Below, piece by piece: positions 5,749-6,233 of a stretch of 6,233 nt of DNA (position 1 is the first letter of the stretch; each line of letters opens with the position of its first letter). The position numbers were made by a program, and so were the translations under genes. The notes beneath the pieces were generated by a model. The model was not told the origin of the DNA, searched no databases, and saw nothing but the letters and a program-made list of their open reading frames with translations. This DNA comes from Bryobacterales bacterium (GTDB lineage: Bacteria > Acidobacteriota > Terriglobia > Bryobacterales > Bryobacteraceae): positions 4,553 through 10,785 of the forward strand of contig PLGA01000317.1 of the NCBI GenBank assembly GCA_003139735.1, written 5' to 3'.

Positions 5749-6233
5749 ATGAAGTGTCCTTTCTGCAGTCACCTCCACGACCGGGTGGTGGATTCTCGAG
5801 AAAGCAAGGAAGGCGGCGCCGTCCGCCGCCGCAGGGAATGCCTGAAATGCGAGCGCCGGTTCACCACCTACGAGCGCATCGACGAAGTTCCCTACATGGC
5901 CGTCAAGAAAGATGGGCGGCGCGAGAAATTCGATCGCCAGAAGGTCCTCGGCGGTCTTCTGAAGGCCTGCGAGAAGCGCCCGGTCGGGATGGGCAAGCTT
6001 GAGGATCTGGTCAACACAGTCGAAGGCAAGGTGAGCGACTCGCCCGACCGAGAGATATCTACTACGGATATCGGAGAATTTCTAATAGAGCGCCTGCGGG
6101 AACTCGACAAGATCGCATATGTAAGATTTGCATCGGTTTACCGGGATTTCCAGGACGAGCAAGCTTTCTTCGATGAACTGAAGACCCTCATGCGCCAGAA
6201 ACAGGGGCCAGGCCAGGGGCCAGGGGCCGGGGG
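5749..6233 (+). CDS. nrdR: Transcriptional repressor NrdR, 3' end outside window
   Basis: NrdR senses the ATP/dATP level through an ATP-cone and represses ribonucleotide reductase genes by binding NrdR boxes. The visible 161 codons contain the full family: the zinc ribbon with C3, C6, C31 and C34 (MKCPFC ... ECLKC), the basic VRRRREC stretch, RRFTTYE, and an ATP-cone from about 46 to 138 with VKKDGRREKFDRQKV, EKRPV and the closing KIAYVRFASVYRDF. Family proteins are about 150-160 residues, so the conserved part ends near residue 152. No stop occurs before the window edge: the frame continues as QGPGQGPGAG, translated from a GC-rich repeat, so the C-terminus is a repeat-derived extension of unknown length. 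It is divergent from the sigma operon, with no obvious functional tie. Confidence 0.95.
   Translation, partial: MKCPFCSHLHDRVVDSRESKEGGAVRRRRECLKCERRFTTYERIDEVPYMAVKKDGRREKFDRQKVLGGLLKACEKRPVGMGKLEDLVNTVEGKVSDSPDREISTTDIGEFLIERLRELDKIAYVRFASVYRDFQDEQAFFDELKTLMRQKQGPGQGPGAG
6202..6233. repeat. GC-rich heptamer repeat at the 3' end of nrdR
   Basis: CAGGGGC occurs at 6202-6208, 6214-6220 and 6221-6227, with a shortened unit CAGGC between the first two and a diverged CGGGGG at the window edge. The array probably continues outside. It is read in the nrdR frame as Q/G/P/A residues. Such CAGGGGC runs resemble short tandem spacer repeats in some Acidobacteriota (recall, not checked). Confidence 0.7.

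Noticed and set aside
1..6233. CRISPR arrays, tRNA, rRNA, riboswitch or prophage attachment sites
   Set aside because: No regularly spaced repeats, no tRNA-like cloverleaf, no rRNA signature and no integrase were seen; almost all of the window is explained by coding genes.

Overview
This 6.2 kb window is GC-rich chromosomal DNA, tightly packed, with genes overlapping or abutting. The gene families and the presence of a palindromic 'GGCAGGCG..CGCCTGCC' repeat whose translation contains VGQALSPAN fit an Acidobacteriota genome, most likely of the Solibacter/Bryobacter type. That assignment rests on recall of the repeat and on gene style, not on a marker gene, so it is moderate confidence only.

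Layout: (1) 1-390, plus strand, is the C-terminal end of a glycerate 2-kinase (MOFRL family). It meets and overlaps by 29 bp the end of a convergent minus-strand gene. (2) 5643 down to 362 is one minus-strand gene string of six genes with junctions of -4, +12, -14, -4 and 0 bp, which looks like a single operon. In transcription order it holds an ECF-type RNA polymerase sigma factor, a zinc-motif (HxxxCxxC) membrane anti-sigma factor, a B-box zinc-finger membrane protein, a small LiaI/LiaF-like membrane protein, a LiaI/LiaF-like membrane protein with a large DUF4097-type beta-repeat domain, and a 12-helix MFS transporter (spinster-like). (3) 5644-5748 is the divergent intergenic region with a candidate promoter and a 10-bp perfect palindrome. 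(4) 5749 to the window end, plus strand, is nrdR, the ATP-cone/zinc-ribbon repressor of ribonucleotide reductase genes. Its 3' end runs into a short GC-rich heptamer repeat and out of the window.

How it may work: the sigma/anti-sigma pair heads the operon, so the pair probably controls its own transcription and that of the three membrane proteins behind it. Those three share a two-helix module with a W-P-(V/F)-x-L-I core, the type seen in LiaI/LiaF cell-envelope stress proteins, so an envelope-stress or membrane-homeostasis circuit is the most natural reading (inference). The MFS transporter is translationally adjacent but its substrate is unknown.

The most distinctive signal is an 84-bp near-perfect nested palindrome (two inverted hairpin units, REPIN-like) sitting inside the MFS gene. 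Its length is a multiple of three, it is open in the coding frame, and it adds 28 residues to the central cytoplasmic loop between helices 6 and 7.
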